Below are positions 1 through 10,205 of a stretch of 64,000 bases of DNA, piece by piece. Position 1 is the first letter of the stretch. Each line of letters starts with the position of its first letter. The notes under the pieces are model-generated. The model searched no databases. It saw only the letters and a list, made by a program, of their open reading frames with translations, and was not told the DNA's origin. This stretch comes from Hawksworthiomyces lignivorus (lineage: Eukaryota > Ascomycota > Sordariomycetes > Ophiostomatales > Ophiostomataceae). Position numbers and translations under genes: made by a program. Where the stretch lies: contig NTMA01000049.1 of the NCBI GenBank assembly GCA_002917075.1, forward strand, positions 1 through 64,000. The letters are read 5' to 3'.

Positions 1-52
1 GGGGAGGAGGGGGGAGAGGAGGGAGAGGAGGGAGAGGCAAGCAGGAATAGGG
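1..52. repeat. Purine-rich GGGGAGGAGG tract
   Basis: An imperfect GA-rich repeat at the left edge. It lies in an intron of the aminotransferase gene and reads as a CT-rich tract on the coding strand. Confidence 0.7.
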
Positions 53-1166
53 GGAACTCACTCGGCAGCCAGTTCTTCATCGACGCAAAGTAGGCGGCGG
101 GCGGCGTCTTGCGGTTCTCCAGCGCCTGGATCGCCCGGCCGCTGAACATGGAGATGGACAGGCCGGCGGGCACGCCGATGGCCTTCTGGCTGGCGGTGAC
201 CACGCCGTCCAGCTTCCAGTCGTCAAAGGCAATCTCCTCGCAGGCGACCGAGCACACGCCGTCGACGATCACCAGCGTATCGGGGGACACGCGGTGCACG
301 AGCGCCGACAGCTCGCGCAGCTCGCTCAGCACGCCCGTGGACGTGTCCACGTGCGTGACGGTGAGCAGCTTGTAGGAGCGCGCCTTGAGGGCCGCCTCGA
401 TCTCAGGCAGCTGCGGACGGCTGCCGACGGGCGCCTTCAGCTCGGTCACATCGGCTCCATAGACCCGCAGGCAGTCGGCGAAGCCGTCGCTGAAGTAGCC
501 GGTGCCGAGGACGAGAGCTGCGTCGCCTTTCTCGATCAGGTTGGCGCCGACGAGGTCCCAGCCCAGGGTGCCGGAGCCGGAGATGACAAACGGCTGCGCG
601 GTCGGGTCGGTGGTCTGGAAGAGTTTACGCAGGCCGGAGAGGACGTCACCGAAGACTGAGACGAAACCGGGGCCGACATGGCTTTCACTACACAAAGTAA
701 TTAGGTATGGAAGGATAGAGCGGGGGATCGGCAGCAGGGAAAGAGCCAAATAGTAGTAGAAAAGCCCACAGAAATTAGGCAATAGGAAGGCCAAAGGGAA
801 AAAAAGGAAAATAGGCCAAGATAAAACAAATCCAAAAGAAAGCAAACAAGCCAAAAAAAAAGCCTAAACATACCTGTAATGGCTCATCGATTGGAGGACG
901 GCATCGTCGAACTCGATGGGGCCGGGAATGAGTAATGTGGGATGTTCTGGTTGAGAAGACATGGCGGCTGATGTAGACGGAGAGGAATTGGTGTGAATTG
1001 CGCGAGAAGACGAAGCTGTTGAAGAAAGAGAGGACGAGGTTAAAGGCGAGGAAAGAGAATGAGAGAACGTGGATGAAGCCGAAGGAGCAGATAAGTGACG
1101 GGCAATTCCTGCTAATCGGTTCACAGAGGGGCTGCTGTCGGTGATATGACGATGAGGAGGGGCCAT
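1..1166 (-). CDS. AGX1: Alanine-glyoxylate aminotransferase (class V), 5' part
   Basis: PLP-dependent enzyme that transaminates glyoxylate with alanine to glycine and pyruvate. Exon 1 runs 1166 to 874 and exon 2 from 687 to 62. A donor GTGAGT at 61 leads into an intron that leaves the window, so the C-terminus is missing. The conserved N-terminal block LLIPGPIEF...QSMSHYSESHVGPGF is restored across the 873-688 intron. Exon 2 also shows the glycine-rich GSGTLGWD stretch and the catalytic-lysine region ending SQKAIGVPAGL. From the ATG at 1166 the protein has about 68 extra residues rich in Ser, Ala and Arg that end in SRAIHTNSS, which looks like a mitochondrial presequence with its cleavage site. 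A second in-frame ATG at 962 starts exactly at the conserved domain. The frame stays open up to 1352, so a longer start is possible. The family call is secure; the start is less so. Confidence 0.9.
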
Positions 1167-3612
1167 TTTGGTGTTCCTGCGATCGGCGTGGTCGTAATAG
1201 TGGTCACCTCTTTCTGGCAATATTGCCTTTCTTAGTAATGCCGAATGTCGACTGGTTGGCGAAGAGACAGCACTAAAAAAGGTCCTCTGGTGGCCACACG
1301 GGAAAAGAGAAGGCAAACATCGAGTGTTGCGAATAACAGCAAGAGACTGCATGGCAAAGGAGAGAAGAGGGAAAAAAGCAGCTCCGACGTTATTTTTTAT
1401 TTCTTTATCTTATTTGTCTTCGTTGTTTTCCACCCCCATGCGACCAAAAAAGCGGCACACGAGCTTGTGGTTCTCGGTGAGAAATCGGGCGCCGGTTTTT
1501 GCTTCGTTTCTCTATTCTGCGTCCTATTTTGCCGCTTCCAGGGATTCGTACTTTTTCACCGTTTATTGAGCTATGGTCTCCAGAACCCACATACTTTGCG
1601 GTTGAGGGAACTATACTTCCATTCTACACTTAAATAGTTCTTCCCCACGCTAAATCTCCGAACGCCGTACTCCGACTACGGCACACCCAGACAAGTCTGC
1701 AATAAGCGGCCCTCTCCACAAACTGAAGCCGTGGCATCTTTTCAGAATATTCCGATCTTCTGATCCATTGCCCGCAAACCAAACAATGATGAATGCTGCG
1801 TCCATACGCGACAGCTACGGAATGCCATGAGTCCATTCGAGTCACCAGCTGCGTTGTTATAGTGTGGCATGGCCTCGCTCTGTCCCACCAATCCAAGGCT
1901 TGCTCTGGTTGATCTTGTTTCGAGTTCCGCAAAAGCTCTGTGAGTTACACACAGAGGAGCTTGCCTATAAACAAAATTAACGTAGGATTGATGAAGAACA
2001 ACAAACCTAAAGCAACAATATACATGTAATAAAATAAAATAAAATAAAAATGGTGGCACTAAGCCTTATAGTCTATCTTTGCTTGTCTTAAGAGGCATTT
2101 ACTATTTAAACTGGTATGGAATAAATATGAGCAGAAAAGAATTTCTGTTCAACCGAGCTTGGCGTACCGCCTTTGGCTCTGTTAAACCGCCGCTCGCGAC
2201 GTCTGCGTAATAGCAGGGTGGTGGAGGCACCATACAAACCTCTTAACATAAACAAGGCAGAAGAAGTGTGCTTTGTGAATTTTGCACGCATCCGATGCAC
2301 ATTGAAATGGCATGGCCATTCATAATCCTTTACTTAGTTATGTGAGCCTAACATTGCCAAGGGCATTCATAAAGCTTGCAGCTCAGCCATGGAACCTCGT
2401 TTTGGCTAACACGTCTGCGGTTGTTGATCTTGTGGTGCAAAATTAAAGCGTTGTCAACCACTAAAACCCACACCGGGTAAACAGGAAATATCGAGATAAG
2501 ACGCTGATTTTGCTAAGCATACTTAAGTTCCTGCAGTAGTCCTTGTAGGATCTCTTGTAGAGATCGGCTCAACCTAAAACAATCACCTGATATTGTCATC
2601 TTGGACAGTATTTGTTAAAGCAGAAAAATATAAGGGCACCAGACATGGCCTTAATGAAAGGCGTCTTGAGAGATAACTGGTAGCTTCTTCTCTCTGATGA
2701 AAGCTAATCCTATCTGGGAGGCAGCTTACGCCTTCTGAGATTTGTTACAAATCTATAAATGCAGTTTCGGGCGATGGTGATTGCAAATAATGCTGGTTGC
2801 CGTCCTGAGGGGAGATCCACGTTCGGCAAGGGAAACGAAGATCCACCTTCTTTCCTTCTGTAGATGTTCTACCTCGTCTTATACTGACACTGAAGCAAAC
2901 CACAGCGGTCTCAGCGGCAGAATGTAGAAATGGTGCAATCTGAGAGTGTCCTTTCTATGGCCGGGGAGTCTTTTCTGATGGCAAACATGATTTAAGGCCC
3001 AACTGCGTCCTGGCATCTTAGTGTTTTTGGATGTAGTTTATTAATGCAAAATGCCGAGCTAGCACGGTGAACATGAGAGTAATTGGGCTGTGGCACGACA
3101 ATGGCAATCTGCAGACGTTTCTTGAGTGGTCAGAAGGCGGAGGGTGGGGGCTGCTAGTGTCTTGCGTGTGTGGCTTAACTATCAGCGGAGCTGATGGAGG
3201 CTGAAGCTTCCACCTTGTCAAGGCTGCCAGTTTAATCCAGCCACTCAAATGCATACGTCCCGCCGAATGCGCATAGCACGCAGGACCTTTCACGAGTGAA
3301 CGAAATCGCAAACGACGACGTCGCATCAATAGGTTCAGGTTCTATTTTGGTTGGACGGAACCGTATTTAGATTTTACGACGGCGATCCTTTCTAGGGCGA
3401 GGAATTGGGCTCTCTACTCCTGCGGAAAGCGTGATAGCACTTCCCCGCGGTGAGCGTGTGTTGCGTAGTTGCAGAGCCAGCTCGAACATTTGCGCGGCCA
3501 TCTGCTCCAAAGCAAGCGATACCTCTCTGGCCAGCTTTCTACCTCCTCGCCCGGCACTTTTCTTGCGCCCTCCCTGCGCCCTCCCTGCGCTTCCGACCCT
3601 CCCGGCAGAACG
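1167..3612. other. Divergent intergenic region AGX1 / VPS29
   Basis: About 2.4 kb between divergent genes. The open frames here are short and of unnatural composition. The only clear repeat is a short AAAAT array at 2029-2050. CT-rich sequence on the + strand just before 3613 fits the Vps29 promoter. I see no RNA gene. Confidence 0.6.
2029..2050. repeat. (AAAAT)n short tandem repeat
   Basis: About four copies of a five-base A-rich unit in intergenic DNA. Confidence 0.7.
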
Positions 3613-4390
3613 ATGGCGTTCCTCATCCTCGTCATCGGCGACCTGCACATCCCAGATCGTGCTCTGGACATCCCCGCCAAGGTGAGGAGCGGCGGCTCTT
3701 CCCTACGACAGAGCAGAGCGTCGTTGTTTCTGACTGTTTTGTTTTGTAGTTCAAGAAGCTGCTCGCCCCGGGCAAGATCGGCCAGACCCTCTGCCTCGGC
3801 AACCTCACCGACAAGCACACCTACGAGTACCTGCGCTCCATCGCGCCGGACCTCAAGATCGTCAAGGGCCGCTTCGACGTCGAGGCCACGGCCCTGCCGC
3901 TCACGCAGGTCGTCGCGCACGGCGCCATCCGCGTCGGCTTCCTCGAGGGCTTCACCCTCGTCAGCAACGAGCCGGACCTGCTGCTGGCCGAGGCCAACCG
4001 GCTGGACGTCGACGTGCTCTGCTGGGGCGGCACCCACCGCTTCGAGTGCTTCGAGTACATGGACAAGTTCTTCATCAACCCGGGCAGCGCCACCGGCGCC
4101 TATTTCTCTGGCTGGGGCGGCGACGCCGACAGCAACAAGCCCGACGAGGAGATCGTGCCGAGCTTCTGCCTGATGGACGTGCGTGCTTCCTTGTTCTCTC
4201 CCCTTCCTTTGATTCTTTCCCCTTGGCTGACATGTCTCTTTTCTCTCCCCTTTTCTCGCTCCAGGTCCAAGGAATCTCGCTCACTCTGTACGTCTATCAA
4301 CTCCGGAAAGATGCCAATGGCGTCGAGAACGTGGCTGTCGAAAAGGTGACGTACACAAAGCCAGTAGAGCCGACCGGTCCAGCTGCATAG
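3613..4390 (+). CDS. VPS29: Vacuolar protein sorting protein 29 (retromer)
   Basis: Retromer core subunit with a metallophosphoesterase fold, used as a scaffold for endosome-to-Golgi cargo recycling. Exons are 3613-3681, 3750-4178 and 4265-4390, all in phase 0, giving 207 residues. Both introns have CTGAC branch points. The protein opens MAFLILVIGDLHIP. It continues with FKKLLAPGKIGQTLCLGN, WGGTHRFE, FFINPGSATGAY and PSFCLMDVQGISLTLYVYQL, all diagnostic of Vps29. It is about 25 residues longer than the animal protein, partly through a GGDADSNKP loop after SATGAYFSGW. The metal-site segment reads KGRFDV, where active phosphoesterases of this fold have a GN[HD]-type motif, consistent with a scaffold rather than an enzyme. 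Retromer partners are not in the window. Confidence 0.96.
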
Positions 4391-4904
4391 AGTTGAGGGT
4401 GCCTCTTGTCTTTCGCTCTTCGAGGCTGTGCTTGACCTCCTATTCCTTCTTATTACAACGATGACTATGTGAAAAATGCGTTTCAAGTCAATGGCCTCTT
4501 GTATATAGAATACTTCTCATCGATGGTTTGTTTGCTTTTGGCTTTCTTCGTCCTGTTCGCCGCATTGCCGTCACCGCGGTCTCTGCTTCTGAACGTCTCA
4601 AACTCGGTTAAGATATCATTTTTACTTTAAAAGCACAGCAATTCAAGGTTCATAATGGCTTATGGACAAACGTAAATGGTATATGCAAACAGAGAAAGCT
4701 ATGAAAGACATCAAAAAGGGAGTGCCAGGACGGTATATCCTGAAATAATAAACAACGCCATCGCATTTCCTTAGACAGGATCGTACAAATGCCAAAAGGC
4801 AAAGCAACAGGTGAACATTTATGCAGCATAGCGAAACAGCAAAGAAAAAACACCGGAACTCCATGCTAGTTAGGACTGCAATTACTGCCTCTTGGACGTT
4901 ATCA
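4391..4904. other. Convergent intergenic spacer VPS29 / SGO1
   Basis: About 510 bp between convergent genes, presumably the two 3' UTRs. AT-rich in its second half; nothing else seen. Confidence 0.6.
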
Positions 4905-7491
4905 TTATAGCATCATGCTTCGCCGCCGCGAAATCCGGTCTCGTGTTGACATTGTCCGGCCCTCGGTGGGCTGGCTGTCGCTGCCCTCAGCTGCCGGAGG
5001 CTCGTACGACGAGTCGGCCGGATCGTCTTCGTTGTCGTCCAATAAGGAGCCTCTCTTAAGTGATACCATCGACGCCCGCTTCCGTGCGGCCGATGGCTTC
5101 GTATGCCGATCGATGGCAGGGGTGATGTCTTCGCGAGAAGCGCCGGCCGCTGACGATTGCCTTGTTGCTTTTGAAGAAGATCGAGTGCCAGAGACGGACT
5201 TTCTTCCAGACGCTGATCTCGCCCCTCTGCCTTTGCCACGCCCGGCTCCAACCCCAGCTTCGTAGTCATCGTCGTCGTCGTCTCCTCTCGTTGAAATACT
5301 AGATTCGCTGGATTGAGACTGGGGCGATGATGACATCATAAATTCATACGGGTCACGTTCATCTGCCTGTCGGCTTCCGGCTGCGCTTTCTTCTTTGTCT
5401 TTAGCTGGCTTCTGCTCACTCTGCTGCGCACCAACTGACGAAGCACGCTGCTTCCGCCTATCTACAGTGGGAGCCTGCGCGGGTTCTTCTTGCTTGTGTT
5501 TTGAAAAGTGTTGTTCGTCTGCGGATTGGGCCAGCTGTGGTTTAGTAAAACCAAGAGCTTCTGCCTGCGTGTCTGGGGGTGTCTGAGACTTCTTCTCATC
5601 CGCTGGGCCCTGCCCATGGCTCTGAAGCTGGCTGTGAAGTTGCTGACGCTGGACATATTTGCCTTCTCCGGCCACAGCATCGAATAACTCTTTTGTCGGT
5701 CGACGCATTTTGTCTCGCAAGTTTGGCTCCGCATAGCTTACGGAAGCACGCGCCCTCCTGCTTGGGCGAATCGTCTCTCCATGCAATGAGATATCCGCCG
5801 GCGGAGGTGTATCGCGGCCTTCATTCGACGCAGCAATTAACCGTTGGGAGTTCAGCGACGATGGCGTTTGGGAAGGTGGCGTGCTGGGACATGGGAATTG
5901 CGATTCTAGTTTAGGTGAAGGCGAAACACTATGATTAGGGCTTGCAAGGTCTTGCCGCGATGGTGTGGTGGGTTTGTTCTCCTCATCTGCAGCAGCAACA
6001 TGGATGTCCACGACAGGAGGCGGCTGTATGCTCGGAGTATCCATCATTAATGGCTGCTTCATACGATCTCTCATACGGCTGTTGGTTGTTGACGCTTTAG
6101 TTGAAGATGTGTTGCTTCCATTCTGCGGCTTCTGTCCATCTCCTTCCTGGGCACGTTTCCGCGGAGAAGATATGTCATCGTTCGTGCTCTTGGCTGCAAG
6201 TGGTTTCCTTCCGTCGGATAGCCCTTGGCTGCTGGCATGGCCTGTTTTTGGGTCCTTACGGCTGTTGACGAGATGTCTTATGCTTCTCGGGTTTTTCAGC
6301 TCGCGAGTCGCTGCTCTATTTTCTGTCTGGGCCTTGGATGCTGTCGACGCAGGTTTGTCGCTGCCAGGAGTGGCTTTCATTCCCCGGACAGCTGCGTTTT
6401 CGTCATTGACCGCAAATTTTCTCTTTGCGCTAGTTTTGGAGGCCGGTGTCGTTGTCACAAGATTGGAAGCTGGTGCAGGAGGAGCAACGGAAGGCTCACT
6501 CGGTGGTACAGAGTTTGCCGGCTTTGCTTCGGTGGTTTGGTCACAGAGCGGCACTTTCTTCTCAGCCTCAGCGTCTTGCTTTGATCTGCTGTCATTGCTT
6601 GCTGACTTTGCTGCTGTCGCATCCGCTGCTGCCTCTGCGCTCTTTTGGTTAGAGGGCGGAACGCTGGAGGTTGCCGCCTTGGCATTTGCCGAGGCAGCTT
6701 TTTCTTCAGCGCCGCTGTTTCTCAGCTTACTTGGAGGAGCAGCCAGCTTCCTCGGATCTTCACGAAACAATCGCGAAACCGGGGGAGGCCCAAGTTCAGG
6801 CGACTCGGCAGATTCTATATTGCCGGATGATAGAGAGAGGATTTCTTCTCGACTATACACAAGTCAGTAATCAGTTTGCGTAAGCACATACATGAAAGCT
6901 CGCATATCACCACGTACTTTAGCGTCTGCCGAGGGTAGGTTTTGTTCTCGTAGATGGGCGGCAGCCGACCCTCCTGCGCCGCGAGGGACTCGGCCTCGCT
7001 CGGTGAAAGCGTGGGTGGTTTTATCTTCTGCAGCGGCGAAGAAGGCTCGGGGGCGATGTTTAGAGCGATTGGTCTGCTTGTCTGCTTTGGCGTAGGCGAC
7101 TGTCTCTTTGTTGGGGGCTCAAGGCCAAAGCTGGCAATCAGGGCTCCCAGCTCAACGAGCTGGGCCTCCATCTTTTGCTTAACTTGCAGTGCATGCTCGG
7201 CAATGCGCTTGGAGTTGTTGTTTTCAAGCTCTTTCTCTAGACGCAAAACTTGTCCGCGAAGGTCGAGATTCTCGGAGAGGAGGCGGGCGCATTCGTTCTC
7301 GAGACCGCGAATGCGCAGGGATTGGTTTGAGTTGACACGGGCGATGTCTCTGTTCTGGCGCAAAAACTTGCGCCGTACTACTTCTGGTCAGCAAGAAAAC
7401 AGAAAGCGAGAAGCCACGAGCCGTGATATTAGCAGAACCTACGCAAATCAAAGCTATCTGCTGTCACTGGGTGTTCGTTCAGTCTTGCCAT
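4905..7491 (-). CDS. SGO1: Shugoshin, guardian of centromeric cohesion
   Basis: Protects centromeric cohesin, recruiting PP2A through its N-terminal coiled coil, and senses tension at kinetochores. Exons on the minus strand are 7491-7443, 7377-6918 and 6852-4905, giving 818 residues. Phases agree at both joins. Residues about 18-75 form the shugoshin coiled coil: RRKFLRQNRDIARVNSNQS and IRGLENECARLLSENLDLRG, followed by heptads. A conserved short block reads LNREEILSLSSGN at about 168-180. The basic C-terminal SGO motif, with RRARASVSYAEPNLRDKMRR, lies near residues 530-560. The long middle is low-complexity (Ser, Ala, Lys, Pro), and the tail has an Asp run and ends RDRISRRRSMML. The annotated start ATGGCAAGACTG at 7491 gives MARLNEHP, the usual fungal start. 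Confidence 0.93.
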
Positions 7492-8022
7492 TGTGCATAT
7501 TGGGTAAGATACCCAGCGATGACAAGAAGAACAACGCGAAGACTCGAGCGACTGAAAGTGGTGACCGAACTGTTTTGATATTGGAATAGCAAATTAGGAG
7601 TTGAGTTCGAGGCGAATTTCATATATGGAGCTGCTTGGTTAGTATCGTGGACAGGGCGGAAACGACAATTTTTCTTTTTCCTTTACCAGACCGCTTTGCC
7701 CTTCGCGGCGGATGATTGGCACCACTTGGAATGGGTTGATTAATTTTTGGCAGCTCTGTTTACACAATTTTATTTGGGCAGGGGTTGGCCGGGCAGCACT
7801 CGGAGTTTGGGCGGCAAGTGTGGCTAAGGCATTTTCAAGCCACAGACAAACAACGACCCGTGTATAGTAAAAGCTTATTACTTAGCATACCGCGGTTATC
7901 CCTCTAATGGCCCTCCCCCCACCAACCATTTGCTGCCATTAGGCATGCTGGTTCTCAGCAAAAAGGAATTTGGAACAATTCGACGCGGACAGCCATCTAG
8001 AGTACATTTCTGCTTGAGCGCC
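7492..8022. promoter_or_regulatory. Shared divergent promoter SGO1 / DAD2
   Basis: 531 bp separate the start codons of two divergent cell-division genes, so they probably share regulatory sequence. An in-frame upstream extension of DAD2 (from 7930) overlaps it. I could not assign specific factor sites. Confidence 0.5.
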
Positions 8023-8616
8023 ATGTCGTTTCCTTCGCGATCTATGCCTTCTGGGCATCTTCAACAATCGTCTATTTCAGGGAATTTGTATCCTGGCCTT
8101 GCAGCCTCCTCTTCCGCAAGCATGTCACTTCAGGCACGTGTCAACGAGAAAAGAGAGGAGCTAGAGAGCCTGAAGCAGCTCCGCGATCTCAGCGCAGCGG
8201 TTGCCTCGCAAATGGAAACACTAGAACAGAAGCTGTCGACGCTCTCGGACGGGACTGAAGGTATGTGCTACGGATGAATCGATCGACAACTGAAGGTCTT
8301 GCGTTCTCTGCAGCCGGCTAAGAGCTGACGATATGATTTCTAGCAATCGCAACGGTCATGGCGAACTGGCACAATGTTTTGAGAGCTATCAGTATGGCGT
8401 CCAGTAAGTACAACTGGCGACTAAGCACAATATTGAATCATTCATCTATTCTAACGCGAAGCAGCAAAACTTCCTCGGGCTTCGGCTGAAACAGAAGACA
8501 GCTCCGTTCCGCTTCCACAAATGCTCGTCCGGATACCGACAGAGCATGCACCGGCTCTTCAGGCGCACGCTGACGAAGCAGCTGCTGCTGCGCAGGAAGA
8601 TGAGGCGGCTTCATGA
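8023..8616 (+). CDS. DAD2: DASH complex subunit Dad2
   Basis: Subunit of the DASH/Dam1 ring that couples kinetochores to spindle microtubules. Exons are 8023-8260, 8344-8403 and 8465-8616, giving 149 residues. The core coiled coil is SLQARVNEKREELESLKQLR ... LSAAVASQMETLEQKLSTL. It continues across the first intron into the family signature DGTEAIATVMANWHNVLRAI, then SMASTKLPR. The second exon is only 60 bases. The tail after residue 115 is a short Ala/Glu/Gln stretch. The second intron could end at either of two AGs three bases apart (8461 region), which would add one Ala. An in-frame ATG at 7942 would lengthen the N-terminus but is less like the family. Confidence 0.92.
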
Positions 8617-10205
8617 TAATAAAACTTCATGCTTGCGTTGCCGTGATCCCTGTGCCTGACCGAAAAGCCAGGCTCTTTATTCGGAGCCAGGCGCCGTTTG
8701 GAATCGAAATTCAGCCAGGATTATTCGCGAACAGCACGACACATCGTTACCTCTACACGACGCCAAGAGCTCGCCAAAAAGAATACGCTCGTGCTGCAAA
8801 CAATCAGATTTGGCGTGCCGAGATTAGAAGGATGGCCCTGAGAGGTAATCACCTTTTGCGCGTGGGATCCTAAAATGGCACGCACACAAATCGCTCGCCT
8901 CACTTGGTGCTTGGGTTTTTCTTTTGCCAGCGGGCGTCTGTTGGGCTCCAGCCGCTGCAACGCCGACCCACCAACTACAACGCGGCAAATCGCGTCTACG
9001 CGTTCCTTAGTCTACGCGTTCCTTAGTCATCACATCTTTTTCTAACTGAACATGCGCATTTTCCCGTGCGAGACATGTCCTGTAGGACGAATAGGAGGAA
9101 TTGACTCCGGAAAACACGCAAGAAACGGGAGCAAGACGATGCAAAACAATAAAGGCATATGAGCATCATAAGCATAAATCCCAGACCACAGAGAGCGAGC
9201 TTCGACCCCGCCTTGGCATATGCAAGTGTTGTTTATGCCTGTGGTAACTGCAGTCGCGTGCACGTGTGTCATTTAGGAAAATCAATAGAAGCAATCACGA
9301 ATGATACCAAAGCATTGTCCCTTCTCCCCCCCCCCCTGATCCGCTTTATTTAATATCTGCTGTGACCGTCTTGCGACTTCTCAAGCCCGCGGACGCGATC
9401 CTCTAAGCCTTACGCCGTAATTCTTGCAGTCGTACTCGTATGTCGTATGCTACGGCGGCAGGTGCGCGAAAAGAAAAACGCAAAGGAAAAAACAAATAAA
9501 AATAAGAATAAAAGTCAAAACAGTCGAGATGTGAAGGGCAAAACGCGAGCGCCGGCGCTAGGCCCGCACAGAAAGTCTTAAAAAAAAAGTACTTCCGTGG
9601 GAACAACAAAAACAAGAACGCGAAAAGCGTCGAAAACACCCTCGACTTCTCTTCTTCTCCCTAAACTATCCGTGCTTCCCTTTTCTCCTGCCTCCCTGCT
9701 TCTTTCATTCTTCTATTTTCTTCTCTCCTATTCCGTATTAAGATAGAATTCTGTTTTAGCCTCACTCTCTGGCAATCTTGCACAGGGAGCAACCGACGCA
9801 TAACTGCATCGAAAATCAGCTATTCAACCCTCGTTTCACTATCCGCAATCCCCCCCCCCGGTATCAATCTGGCGCCTTTCCCAATTCCTCCCTCCGACGA
9901 AATTGCAGTCCACTATTCAGCAACCCCTGTCTATACCAAATATCTGCTATTGCTGCCTCTGGTTGCGTTCCCAAGCACGACGTAGTGTCCACTAGACCCA
10001 AGGGTTTTGGCGTCGACGTTTCTCGAGTCGTGTTCGTCTCATTGGCCTAGTGGGTTTTGTCGGTTCAACTCCCCAGTCGGAGACGTCGTCTCAAAAGATT
10101 CCATCCCCCTTCCTAACTGCACCCCTTGGGCAGAAAATACGGAGCAAGAACCCCCCTTTTATCGATTGGGACAAGTGACCTCGTTCGCCCTCCACCACGC
10201 GCACC
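8617..10205. other. Long leader / promoter region before the TPX2-like gene
   Basis: About 1.6 kb. It holds a 16-bp perfect direct duplication at 8995-9026. CT-rich sequence from about 9640 to 9770 and C runs near 9330 and 9850 are on the sense strand of the following gene and suggest its core promoter and 5' UTR. No gene seen. Confidence 0.55.
8995..9026. repeat. 16-bp tandem duplication
   Basis: The unit TCTACGCGTTCCTTAG occurs twice in direct succession with no mismatch. Confidence 0.9.

Noticed and set aside
5965..6870. 301-codon plus-strand frame
   Set aside because: Entirely antisense to SGO1 exon 3, whose coding sequence is convincing.
10040..10085. GGTTCAACTCC resembling a tRNA B box
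   Set aside because: No A box at a proper distance and no acceptor stem can be drawn.
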